Assembly: GCF_030159855.1 (NCBI RefSeq)
Contig: NZ_BSNG01000003.1
Location: forward strand, 355,419-419,418
Direction of reading: 5' to 3'
DNA length: 64,000 nucleotides
Source: Devosia yakushimensis
GTDB taxonomy: Bacteria > Pseudomonadota > Alphaproteobacteria > Rhizobiales > Devosiaceae
Under the pieces are notes generated by a model. It ran no database searches, had not been told where the DNA came from, and saw only the letters and a program-made list of their open reading frames with translations. A program made the translations under genes and the position numbers. This document shows positions 53,932 to 61,511 of this stretch, piece by piece. Every line of letters begins with the position of its first letter. Within the stretch, counting starts at the first letter, position 1.

Positions 53932-54843
53932 ATGAAGCATATGGCGACGGAATTTGACGACCTGCCCAAGGGTATCCAGCGGAGCCGAGCGCTCCCGGAC
54001 GCGACCCTTGGCGCGCTATGGCACTCGATCATCCTCCCCGAGGACGTCAAGCGCCGTCTCGTGTCGCAGGCGGTCCTCAACCTCACCTTGCGCGGCAAGG
54101 TCGACCGCAGCGTCTTGCCGCTGCACGGCATCATCCTGCTCGTCGGGCCGCCGGGTACCGGCAAGACATCGCTCGCCCGCGGCCTCGCGCACCGCACCGC
54201 CGAGTCGTTCCCCGGCGGCAAGTTCCGCCTGCTCGAAGTGGAGCCCCACACGCTGACCAGCTCGGCCATGGGCAAGACACAGCGCGCGGTGTCGGACCTG
54301 TTCTCACAGGCCATCACCGAGGCCGCCGCGGCCGGGCCTACCGTCGTACTGCTCGACGAGGTGGAGACCCTCGCTGCAGACCGGTCCAAAATGAGCCTCG
54401 AGGCCAACCCGATCGACATCCACCGCGCGACCGACGCGGTCCTCGTCCAGCTCGATGTCCTCGCGGAAAAGCATCCTCATCTTCTCTTCGTGGCGACGAG
54501 TAATTTCCCCGAGGCGGTCGACAGCGCCTTCACGTCCCGCTGCGACCTCGTGCTGCCGATCCCGCTGCCCGACCGCGAGGCCTGCGCCCTGATCCTTAAG
54601 GACTGCCTGGGCGGCCTTGGCCGCACCTATCCCGCGATCAGCAAGCTCGCCAACGCGCCGCAGTTCGATCAGTGCGCCGCCGCCTGCGTCGGGCTTGATG
54701 GCCGCGCTATCCGCAAGATGGTCGCCAATGCCCTCGCGGCCACGCCCGCGACAGCGATGCACCCCGAAAAGGTCACGATCGCCGACCTGCTGGCGGCGGC
54801 CAAGAATGCGAAAGCCAGCCGCATTACCGGGGGTGCCGCATGA
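53932..54843 (+). CDS. cap6: TRIP13/Pch2-like AAA+ ATPase of CBASS (Cap6)
   Basis: ATPase of 303 residues. Walker A is GPPGTGKT (72-79), Walker B VVLLDEVE (138-145), sensor 1 TSN (189-191) and the arginine finger lies in FTSRCDLVLP (R203). The stretch DEVETLAADRSKMSLEANPID and AVLVQLDVLAEKHPHLLFVATSN closely follows eukaryotic TRIP13, which remodels HORMA proteins. In type III CBASS the homologue disassembles the active HORMA-cyclase complex and keeps the system off without phage. Start at 53932 (or 53941). The stop overlaps the next start (ATGA). High GC. Confidence 0.92.
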   Translation: MKHMATEFDDLPKGIQRSRALPDATLGALWHSIILPEDVKRRLVSQAVLNLTLRGKVDRSVLPLHGIILLVGPPGTGKTSLARGLAHRTAESFPGGKFRLLEVEPHTLTSSAMGKTQRAVSDLFSQAITEAAAAGPTVVLLDEVETLAADRSKMSLEANPIDIHRATDAVLVQLDVLAEKHPHLLFVATSNFPEAVDSAFTSRCDLVLPIPLPDREACALILKDCLGGLGRTYPAISKLANAPQFDQCAAACVGLDGRAIRKMVANALAATPATAMHPEKVTIADLLAAAKNAKASRITGGAA

Positions 54844-55316
54844 CCACAGTCGCCAGCCGCACCTTCACCAGCACGCCCGCCCGCGACGCCCTCGCAACGT
54901 GGACGGCGATCGTCGATCTCCTGACTAAGGGGCAGACGGGCGCTGCGCGTTCCGAGCTTCTCGCCGTCGGCGGGGTCGCGGCCAGCGTGATCGCCGACCA
55001 GGCACCCCAGAATGCCGCGATCGTCGTGACCTGCGACGGGCCGCGGACCCGCATCCGCTGTCTTTACGACGAGGACGCCATCGACGGCGCCGACGCGAAC
55101 GAGGACCCGCTTGGATACGATCCCCTGAAGGGCGACTGGCGCATCTCGCTCCCGTGCCTGGCCGACGACCTAGCCTGGGTCCAGGCCGCGCTGAAGAAGA
55201 ACAGCACGCGCATCACCGCCCGCGACCTCGATGAGGCTGTCGCCAGCGAGGACAGCAGCGCGTCCGCGAGCGCGCAGGCCCTCACCCTCGATCCAAAGGG
55301 GTTCCTAGGCTCATGA
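54840..55316 (+). CDS. Unassigned CBASS-operon protein (possible second HORMA-like component)
   Basis: Protein of 158 residues with no clear motif. Segments are TFTSTPARDALATWTAIVDLL, VVTCDGPRTRIRCLYDEDAI and GDWRISLPCLADDLAWVQAALKK; the C-terminus is low in complexity (SEDSSASASAQA). No signal peptide or membrane segment. It overlaps both neighbours by four bases, so it is surely an integral part of the operon. In some type III CBASS loci two HORMA genes (Cap7, Cap8) occur here, and a divergent Cap8 is possible. Alternatively it may supply the closure peptide bound by the HORMA protein. Neither is proven by sequence. Confidence 0.8.
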   Translation: MTTVASRTFTSTPARDALATWTAIVDLLTKGQTGAARSELLAVGGVAASVIADQAPQNAAIVVTCDGPRTRIRCLYDEDAIDGADANEDPLGYDPLKGDWRISLPCLADDLAWVQAALKKNSTRITARDLDEAVASEDSSASASAQALTLDPKGFLGS

Positions 55317-55813
55317 CCAGCGTCGCCGTCAACATCTACACCCACTCGGTCACCTACCTCGCCGACAACATCCTGAAGAGCTTCAAGGATGTCATCCGGT
55401 TGAGCGGGCTTGACCCCGGCAGGCTTGTCGCGGACTGGGAAACGAACACGCGCGCCCTCAAGACCTGGCTGGGCACCGGCGATCTCGAGCGGGTCGTGCT
55501 GGAGGTATTCAACCCGAGGACGGGCGCGCTGATCGTCCGCTGGGACATCGACGTGGTCTACAACTGGTCGTCAGGCGACGGCAGTTTCTGGACCGACACC
55601 GAGCAGCTGAAGTACCACATCCGCAAGGCGGGCATGGCGCCGAGCGACGCCTCCTACGACATCCTCATCGAGACCAAGCCGGGACGCCCGGATGTGGCGG
55701 GCTGGGGCACGGGCACGTACCGCTCCACCGAGGGTTTCGTCCGGCACAGCCTGGGCTCGACGATCGAGCACTACGGCCTCGGCGGCAGCGCCGCCTACTG
55801 GAGGAAGAACTGA
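55313..55813 (+). CDS. cap7: Bacterial HORMA-domain protein (Cap7)
   Basis: Protein of 166 residues of the bacterial HORMA-1 family. The opening SVAVNIYTHSVTYLADNILK and SFKDVIRLSGLDPGRLVADW is the family signature, and VVLEVFNPRTGALIVRWDIDVVYN is the central sheet. The C-terminal part from DILIETKPGRPDVAGWGTG contains the likely safety-belt. In type III CBASS the HORMA protein binds a peptide signal of infection, closes, and activates the cyclase. It overlaps the preceding gene by four bases and the cyclase gene by one. Confidence 0.88.
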   Translation: MTSVAVNIYTHSVTYLADNILKSFKDVIRLSGLDPGRLVADWETNTRALKTWLGTGDLERVVLEVFNPRTGALIVRWDIDVVYNWSSGDGSFWTDTEQLKYHIRKAGMAPSDASYDILIETKPGRPDVAGWGTGTYRSTEGFVRHSLGSTIEHYGLGGSAAYWRKN

Positions 55814-56715
55814 TGCTGACGATCGATGAGGCGTTCCGCAAGTTCAAGAGCCGCCTGGAGCTCAATGACAAGGAGCAGGCCAACGCTTCGGCGCGGCAGC
55901 AAGAGGTACGCGATTATCTCGATACCAAGTTCTCGATCGACAACAGCTTCCTCACCGGTTCCTACAAGCGTCACACCAAAACCAAGCCGCTCAAGGACAT
56001 CGACATCTTTTTCGTGCTGCGGGATTCCGAGCGGCACTATCGCGGCAAGGCGCCCTCGGTCGTTATCAAGGATTTCTACGACGCGCTCGTCGACAAGTAC
56101 GGCAAGGACGCCGTGCGAAAGCAGAGCCGCTCCGTGAACATCGATTTCGGCGTCGTCATCGACGCCGAAGACAACACCGACTACCGCATCGTCAGCGTCG
56201 ACGTCGTACCGGCCTTCACCGCCGGCGACGACTACGAGATCCCCGATACCGACAGCAGCACGTGGATCAAGACCAACCCGAAAATTCACGCGGATAAGGC
56301 CGTTGCCGCCCACCAAGCCTTTTCGAATGAGTGGAAGGGCCTCGTGCGCATGGTCAAGTACTGGAACAACAACCCCAAGCATGGCGTCGACAAGCCGGTG
56401 AAGCCCTCCTTCCTCATCGAGGTGATGGCGCTCGAATGCCTCTATGGCGGATGGCAGGGCCAGTTCGATCGTGAGCTGCAGGCGCTGTACGCAACCCTGG
56501 CCGATCGCATCTTTGATACCTGGCCCGACCCTGCCGGTCTTGGCCCTCCCATCAGCAACGGCATGGATAATGCACGCAAGCTGCGGGCACGGGACCTGCT
56601 GACGGCCGCAGCTCGCGAGGCGTCGATCGCCATCGACCACACACGCAAGGGCCGCAACGGCGATGCGCTGAAAGCCTGGCGCGCCTTGTTCGGCCCCAAG
56701 TTCCCGCTCTCGTAA
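55813..56715 (+). CDS. CBASS cyclic-oligonucleotide synthase (CD-NTase)
   Basis: Nucleotidyltransferase of 300 residues with the pol-beta-like active site: GS at 49-50 in FLTGSYKRHTKTKPL, D62 and D64 in KDIDIFFVLR, and a third acid D130 in SVDVVPAF. The C-terminal helical domain (EWKGLVRMVKYWNN, SFLIEVMALECLYGG) is of the OAS/tRNA-nucleotidyltransferase type. It makes a cyclic di- or trinucleotide on activation by the HORMA protein, which switches on the effector. The clade (CdnA-CdnH) was not assigned. It starts at the stop of the HORMA gene (TGATG). Confidence 0.92.
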   Translation: MLTIDEAFRKFKSRLELNDKEQANASARQQEVRDYLDTKFSIDNSFLTGSYKRHTKTKPLKDIDIFFVLRDSERHYRGKAPSVVIKDFYDALVDKYGKDAVRKQSRSVNIDFGVVIDAEDNTDYRIVSVDVVPAFTAGDDYEIPDTDSSTWIKTNPKIHADKAVAAHQAFSNEWKGLVRMVKYWNNNPKHGVDKPVKPSFLIEVMALECLYGGWQGQFDRELQALYATLADRIFDTWPDPAGLGPPISNGMDNARKLRARDLLTAAAREASIAIDHTRKGRNGDALKAWRALFGPKFPLS

Positions 56716-56736
56716 ATTCCAACAGCAAGGTGAGTC

Positions 56737-57459
56737 ATGTCGAATTGGTCGTTGTCACAGCTGCTTGCCTCCTTGCATGAGGATATCCAGCAGCGCCTCG
56801 CCACGGTCAGGAAGACGATCCACCATCCGGGCTCGAAGGGCGACGCCAGCGAGAATGTCTGGATCGCCATGCTCGACCTCTACCTGCCGAAGCGCTACCA
56901 GACGGCCAAGGCCCATGTCGTCGACAGCCTCGGCAACTTCAGCCAGCAGATCGACGTCGTAGTTTTCGACCGACAGTATTCCCCCTTCATTTTCACCTAC
57001 GAAGGTCAGACGATCATACCGGCGGAGAGCGTCTATGCCGTGTTTGAAGCCAAGCAGACCGCCGATGCGGGTCTGGTCAGCTACGCGCAGGACAAGGTCG
57101 CGAGCGTAAGGCGGCTCCATCGAACCAGCCTTCCGATTCCTCACGCCGGCGGCGTCTACCCGCCCAAGCCGCTGATCCCCATTCTCGGCGGAATGCTGAC
57201 GTTTGAGAGCGATTGGAATCCCGCTCTCGGCGCTCCGTTTGCGAGTGCCCTCAATGCCGGCACTGGCGAGCGCCAGCTCGACATCGGCTGCGTCGCTTCG
57301 CACGGCCACTTTTTCCGCGACCCCGAGTCGGGGTCCTACAGCTTTGAGAGTGAGAACAAGGCGGCGACCGCCTTCCTGTTCAAGCTGATCTCGCGACTGC
57401 AGTTCAGCGGTACCGTGCCGATGATTGACATTGAGGCCTATGCGAAGTGGCTGGTGTAA
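56737..57459 (+). CDS. DUF6602 protein, predicted PD-(D/E)xK nuclease; likely CBASS effector
   Basis: Soluble protein of 240 residues. Its central part has the full restriction-endonuclease-like pattern: E40 in GDASENVWIAML, D73 in QQIDVVVFDRQ, and E104-x-K106 in VYAVFEAKQ. This suggests a metal-dependent nuclease. No NucC, Cap4, Cap5 or membrane effector is present in the operon, so this protein is the best candidate effector, perhaps triggered by the cyclic nucleotide. No known ligand-binding domain (SAVED, for example) is attached, which would require direct binding by the nuclease fold, as in NucC, or a different role. It follows the cyclase by 21 bp. Confidence 0.8.
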   Translation: MSNWSLSQLLASLHEDIQQRLATVRKTIHHPGSKGDASENVWIAMLDLYLPKRYQTAKAHVVDSLGNFSQQIDVVVFDRQYSPFIFTYEGQTIIPAESVYAVFEAKQTADAGLVSYAQDKVASVRRLHRTSLPIPHAGGVYPPKPLIPILGGMLTFESDWNPALGAPFASALNAGTGERQLDIGCVASHGHFFRDPESGSYSFESENKAATAFLFKLISRLQFSGTVPMIDIEAYAKWLV

Positions 57460-57478
57460 TAGCGCGGCCGGGATTCCG

Positions 57479-57955
57479 ATGGGTGAGGGCCACAACTTTA
57501 AGCAGCTACGCAACGCGATCCTGGCCCTGAGTCAGGCGAGCGACTGGGAAGTAGCGCGCAAGGAGTGGAGTCTCGTCGACATCTCCGAGGCCGACGAACC
57601 TGATATCTGCCTGTGCGGTCATTTCCCGATCATCGAGATCTGCACCATCGCCAACCGCGTCACGAGACATCGCGCTGAGATTGGCAACCGGTGCGTCAAG
57701 CGCTTCCTCGGCCTGCGCTCGGATTTGATCTTCGCGGCCATCAAGCGCATCCGCAAGGACATCACAAAGAGCCTCAACGCCGACGCCGTTGTCTTCTTCA
57801 ATGAGCGGGGTCTCCTCACGCCTTGGGAGTACAATTTCCTGCAGGACACGCTGGCCAGGCGTGTGCTGTCCCCCGCGCAGAGCGCTACGCGCGAGAATAT
57901 CAATCGCAAGGTGCTCTCGGCGGTCAGCAGGCGCGGATTTCAGGGCCCGGACTGA
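57479..57955 (+). CDS. Unknown protein with a four-cysteine zinc-site-like motif
   Basis: Protein of 158 residues. Residues about 42-80 read DICLCGHFPIIEICTIANRV and GNRCVKRFLG, with C44, C46, H48, C55 and C72 arranged as a probable zinc site. The second half is charged and helical (FAAIKRIRKDITKSL). The ATG at 57479 is 20 bp after the nuclease stop and is chosen because it opens the conserved part. Likely the last gene of the CBASS operon, but it could be a separate passenger. No function is known to me. Confidence 0.72.
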   Translation: MGEGHNFKQLRNAILALSQASDWEVARKEWSLVDISEADEPDICLCGHFPIIEICTIANRVTRHRAEIGNRCVKRFLGLRSDLIFAAIKRIRKDITKSLNADAVVFFNERGLLTPWEYNFLQDTLARRVLSPAQSATRENINRKVLSAVSRRGFQGPD

Positions 57956-58131
57956 GCCCGGTCGCCGCCGATCATCATCATGGTGTCCTCCACGATGGGT
58001 ACGGAAGAGTTTGCCGACGATGATGAGAATGAAGGGGTGAGGAGGAGACTGGTAGCCGCTATGGAGTCATATCGTCATGTGAGGTTACCGAGGCAGAATG
58101 GTGCTGTGCAGTCAGTGAGTTGACAGAATAC

Positions 58132-58251
58132 ACTTGCAGGTGTGCGACATAAAAAACTTGTAAATGCACGGCATGATTGACTTGCAGGTGTACGTCATAA
58201 TATACGTGCAAGTGCACGACATGAAAAACTTGCAAGTGCACGACCATGGCT
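58132..58251 (+). repeat. Five 24-bp tandem repeats directly before the fic start
   Basis: Units start at 58132, 58156, 58180, 58204 and 58228, with an exact period of 24 bp. The core is ACTTGCAAGTGCACGACAT, in which ACTTGCAAGT and GTGCAC are palindromes. The last unit runs into the ATG at 58246. Units vary at a few positions only. The array should cover the promoter or ribosome-binding region, so it is a probable multi-site operator, perhaps bound by the Fic protein's own N-terminal domain. Confidence 0.9.
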
Positions 58252-59790
58252 ACACCGCACGAGAAGCTTGCCGACTCCCTCGACGCCCTGAGGGCCCTCC
58301 AGGAAGGCGGGCGGCGTGTATTCGCGTCCGGGGAACTGAAGCGCCTAGACCGCGAGCGTCTGATCCAGAACGGATTCCTGCGGGAGATCATCAAGGGCTG
58401 GCTCATGTCAACGGGCCCGCAGGCGGAGAGCGGCGACACCACCCCCTGGTACGCATCCTTCTGGGAATTCTGCGCCGCTTATTGCGGCGAGCGGTTCGGC
58501 GTAGACTGGCACCTGTCGCCCGAGCAGTCCCTGCTGCTGCATGCCGAAGCCACGGCCATCCCCGCGCAGGTTGTCATCTATAGTCCAAAGGGGACCAACA
58601 ACACGGTGCAACTGCCGTTCGGGACGTCGCTCTACGATCTCCGGCAGAAGGACATGCCGCCCGCAGCCGACCTCGTCGAACGCCAGGGCCTGCGCCTCTA
58701 CACGCCGGACGCCGCCCTTATCAAAGTGCCGGAAGTCTTCTTCCAGCGCGCGCCCATCGAAGCGCAGGTCGCGCTCGCGGCGATCAGGAATGCCTCTGCC
58801 ATTCTCAGCCGCCTGCTTGATGGCGGTCATACCGCCGTGGCCGGGCGCCTCGCCGGCGCCTTCAGGCGCACCGGAAGGAAAAGCGTCGCCGACGAAATCG
58901 TCGCTACAATGAAAGCCGCCGGCTACGATGTTCGCGAGAACGATCCGTTCGCCCTGCAGCAGCGCGTTCCCACGATTATTCCGGGCATTCCGCCCATCGT
59001 GGGGCGCCTGCAGGCAATCTGGGAAACCCAGCGCGCCGCCGTCGCCGAGATCTTCCTCCCCCCGCCGGGCCTGCCCAACGATCGCGACGGCTATCTCAAG
59101 TTCGTCGACGACATCTACCAGAACGACGCCTACCACTCGCTCTCGATCGAAGGCTACAGCGTGACGCCCGCGCTGATCGACCGCGTCCGCCACGGGGCGT
59201 GGAATCCCCAGGGTAATGACGATGACCGCAAGAGCCGCGACGCGCTCGCGGCACGCGGTTACTGGCAAGCCTTTCAGAGCGTCAAGGGCAGCATCGCCGC
59301 CATCATCGCCGGCGCGCCCGCAGGAGCGCTGGCCCGTGATCAGCACAGCACCTGGTACCGTGAACTGTTCCAGCCCTCGGTGGCTGCGGGCCTCCTGCGC
59401 CCAGGGACGCTCGCCGGGTACCGCAATCTCCCCGTCTATATCCGCGGCTCGCGCCACGTGCCGCCGCGCTGGGAGGCGGTCCCTGATGCGATGGAGACGC
59501 TGTTCGGACTCCTGGATCAGGAGCCTGAGCCGGGCGTGCGCGCGGTGCTGGGCCACTGGCTGTTCGGCTACATCCACCCCTACCTTGACGGCAACGGACG
59601 GATGGCGCGCTTTCTAATGAATGCGATGCTCGCTTCGGGCGGCTATGCCTGGACCGTTGTCCGGGTAGAAGACCGCGCCGCCTATATGGCGGCCCTTGAA
59701 GCCGCGAGCGTTGGCGAAGATGTCAGGCCCTTCGCCGCGTATCTCAACGAGCGCGCGCGTTGGTCGATGGATCAGAAGGCAAACGCATGA
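58246..59790 (+). CDS. Fic-domain protein with AbiEi-like N-terminal part
   Basis: Protein of 514 residues. The C-terminal Fic domain has HPYLDGNGRMAR at 444-455, the AMP-transfer site with the catalytic histidine H444. An inhibitory-helix motif of the (S/T)xxxE(G/N) type, SLSIEG, is at 298-303, upstream of the Fic core as in class II Fic proteins, so activity should be self-restrained. The first about 200 residues (LADSLDALRALQEGGRRVFASGELKR) resemble winged-helix AbiEi antitoxin-type proteins, suggesting DNA binding. Five tandem repeats end at its start. It probably modifies a host or phage protein by AMP or related group and regulates itself. It sits beside the CBASS operon. Confidence 0.9.
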   Translation: MATPHEKLADSLDALRALQEGGRRVFASGELKRLDRERLIQNGFLREIIKGWLMSTGPQAESGDTTPWYASFWEFCAAYCGERFGVDWHLSPEQSLLLHAEATAIPAQVVIYSPKGTNNTVQLPFGTSLYDLRQKDMPPAADLVERQGLRLYTPDAALIKVPEVFFQRAPIEAQVALAAIRNASAILSRLLDGGHTAVAGRLAGAFRRTGRKSVADEIVATMKAAGYDVRENDPFALQQRVPTIIPGIPPIVGRLQAIWETQRAAVAEIFLPPPGLPNDRDGYLKFVDDIYQNDAYHSLSIEGYSVTPALIDRVRHGAWNPQGNDDDRKSRDALAARGYWQAFQSVKGSIAAIIAGAPAGALARDQHSTWYRELFQPSVAAGLLRPGTLAGYRNLPVYIRGSRHVPPRWEAVPDAMETLFGLLDQEPEPGVRAVLGHWLFGYIHPYLDGNGRMARFLMNAMLASGGYAWTVVRVEDRAAYMAALEAASVGEDVRPFAAYLNERARWSMDQKANA

Positions 59791-60068
59791 GCGTCACCTC
59801 ATTCGAACGGCTTGGCTACCAGCAAGTACATTCCCACGCTCGATAGCGCGCTCATCATCCCGCGGACACATCTCGGGCTATGTCCAAGAGCTTCTCGACG
59901 GGATCGAATTCAAGCAGACTGCCTATGCTCTCGACCGCGATTTCCGAAGGTCGGCACTTGACCGGTTCCTGCGCGAAGCCGCTCGTGGGCGTCATGACGA
60001 GCCGGAGACCGAGGTGCGCGAAGCCGCCTAGGTGATCTCCCGGCCACGCCGACAAAGCGGGGTTCGAC
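59791..60068. other. Short region after fic, possible gene remnant
   Basis: A 20-codon frame starts at 59787 overlapping the fic stop (ATGA), reading MSVTSFERLGYQQVHSHAR, then stops. Another frame from about 59860 to 60031 reads ISGYVQELLDGIEFKQTAYA and FRRSALDRFLREAARG, which looks protein-like. They may be pieces of one frameshifted gene translationally coupled to fic. Family not recognised. Confidence 0.4.
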
Positions 60069-60533
60069 ATGCGAAAGATCGAAGATTTCGTCGATGAGCG
60101 TCAGAACGCGTGGTGCATCCACTGCACGCGGCCAGTCGTCGGCCTCGAGACAAACGAGGACCACGTCCCTTCGAAAAGCCTGCTCACCAAACCTCGCCCG
60201 CACCACCTGCCGATCGTGACCATCTGCCGAGAGTGCAACACGAGCTTTGCGCTGGATGAGCAGGCCGGGTCGACCGCCCCTGAAAAGCAATTGAACGCGA
60301 GCGCTGCACGTGCGCTCGCGGACAGCCCGGCGTTACGGGAGCGGATCGAGCGCTCGCGTTCCGAGTTCACGACGGTGGGCGGAGACACGCGCATGCTCTG
60401 GCCGCCCGAGACGGAACGCGCCCAGCGAGTCGTGCTGAAGAATGTGCTCTGCCAGAGACGGGCATGGACCAGACCGCCAGTCGTCTGCTTGCATGGATCA
60501 AGGGAGGCAGCGGAGATTTCGAGAGTCCCATGA
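60069..60533 (+). CDS. HNH-like zinc-finger protein, possibly decayed
   Basis: Protein of 154 residues. The N-terminal half contains a treble-clef pattern: CIHCTRPVVGLETNEDHVPSK and VTICRECNTSF, with two CxxC pairs and the DH that usually marks HNH nucleases. Around residue 65 (ALDEQAGSTAPEKQ) a stretch expected from other members seems shortened, and after VVLKN the sequence becomes arginine-rich and looks frameshifted. It may be a degraded or shortened nuclease of the defence region. Start ATG at 60069. Confidence 0.6.
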   Translation: MRKIEDFVDERQNAWCIHCTRPVVGLETNEDHVPSKSLLTKPRPHHLPIVTICRECNTSFALDEQAGSTAPEKQLNASAARALADSPALRERIERSRSEFTTVGGDTRMLWPPETERAQRVVLKNVLCQRRAWTRPPVVCLHGSREAAEISRVP

Positions 60534-60570
60534 TCCGTCCTCGCCAGCAACGACAGAATCGGCCCCCGAA

Positions 60571-61149
60571 ATGACCACGATCAGCGAAGAAGACTACCAG
60601 ATGCACATGGCGTCGATCGTGGACGACGGGTTCATCCTTGATCCTCCCGGCTACGAGCGACTGAGCCAGTGGACGCACATGCTTCTGCACATCGTCAATG
60701 CCAGAGCGAACTTTCAATGGGTGCTGAACCACCCGGTCGTTGCCAACGAGCTGGACAACACGCTCCAGCAACAGGCGTTCTTTGTCGCTGGCATCATGGC
60801 CTATGGCCGCTGCTACGCTTCATCGGGACCGCATGTTCCAACGCTCGATGCCAGCCAGGTCTACAAGGGGTCGAAGGACGGCATGGAGGTCCATTCCCGG
60901 CTGAACCAGCTCCGCAACACGATTGCGGCTCATACGGACAAGTCCGATCTCGTACGTCTGACGCTGGCGGTGAAGGACGAGCCAACACGCGTGGTGGTTC
61001 GGCACCTGTCGACCGCGGCAATCCCGACAGGTGAAATCCCCGACTTCCTCGAGGCCGTGGCCCACACCGAGCACTTCGTCACGATCAGCATCAACAAGTA
61101 TCTCGATCACCTGCAGACGAAGATCGGCAAAAGGATCGAGCTGGACTAG
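60571..61149 (+). CDS. Hypothetical protein
   Basis: Soluble, mainly helical protein of 192 residues that I do not recognise. It reads MTTISEEDYQMHMASIVDDGFI at the start, and has VNARANFQWVLNHPVVANELD and RLNQLRNTIAAHTDKSDLVRL in the middle; the latter resembles HEPN-like or AbiU2-like RNxxxxH patterns (RNTIAAH), seen in RNase toxins and abortive-infection proteins. The RNTIAAH match is short and the HEPN reading is tentative. It lies in a defence region between an HNH-like gene and ardC. Start at 60571. Confidence 0.72.
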   Translation: MTTISEEDYQMHMASIVDDGFILDPPGYERLSQWTHMLLHIVNARANFQWVLNHPVVANELDNTLQQQAFFVAGIMAYGRCYASSGPHVPTLDASQVYKGSKDGMEVHSRLNQLRNTIAAHTDKSDLVRLTLAVKDEPTRVVVRHLSTAAIPTGEIPDFLEAVAHTEHFVTISINKYLDHLQTKIGKRIELD

Positions 61150-61427
61150 CGGCTGTGGTCAGGCCTTGAGCCAGGCCGGCCATACTCGCCCCACCTCGCA
61201 TGCCGTTCATGGGCATTGCACATGGTCTGCAGTCCAGCCCGGCAAGGTCAGGATTTCGAGGCTCGGTCCGTTATCGGCATCCTCTCAGGCGCTGTCGGAC
61301 GCGCATATCTGCACAGGCGTAGTTCCTGAAAGCCGCATTGTCGCTTGTGAAGGGGAAACGCCTTCCCCCCGCGGCCGAGCCAGGGTCTCGGCCGACCCCT
61401 TCTGCGGGGAGACCCCGCAACGCCCCC

Positions 61428-61511
61428 CTCAGAGTGAGAGTGCGGACCGGCTTTGCCGTGACGGGTTGAAAGCCGGAGGAGAGCTTCCGGCGCCCGTCGC
61501 GGAGAACCGCG
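61428..61511 (+). promoter_or_regulatory. Conserved structured leader before ardC
   Basis: An 84-base leader that recurs before the parB-like gene at 62946-63029. Shared blocks in order are CTCAGAGTGAGAG, GTGACGGGTTG and GCCCGTCGCGGAGAA. GACGGG can pair with CCCGTC, enclosing an inner hairpin (GCCGGA/TCCGGC in this copy). The GGAGAA close to the ATG is the ribosome site, so folding could control translation. It may be a cis-regulatory RNA. Confidence 0.7.

Noticed and set aside
54016..54762. Minus-strand and alternative-frame ORFs across the cap6 gene
   Set aside because: High-GC shadow frames of a clear AAA ATPase gene.
56737..57459. NucC as the CBASS effector
   Set aside because: The protein lacks the NucC sequence pattern and matches the DUF6602 type instead, although both share the PD-(D/E)xK elements.
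58132..58251. CRISPR array
   Set aside because: The 24-bp units abut each other with no spacers, and no cas genes are present.
58059..58442. Minus-strand frame with a repeated VHLQV pattern
   Set aside because: It is only the translation of the 24-bp tandem repeats and the fic 5' end on the opposite strand, without a ribosome site.
57619..59577. Long minus-strand frames across the four-cysteine gene and fic
   Set aside because: Shadow frames with no motif; the plus strand holds the conserved Fic signature.
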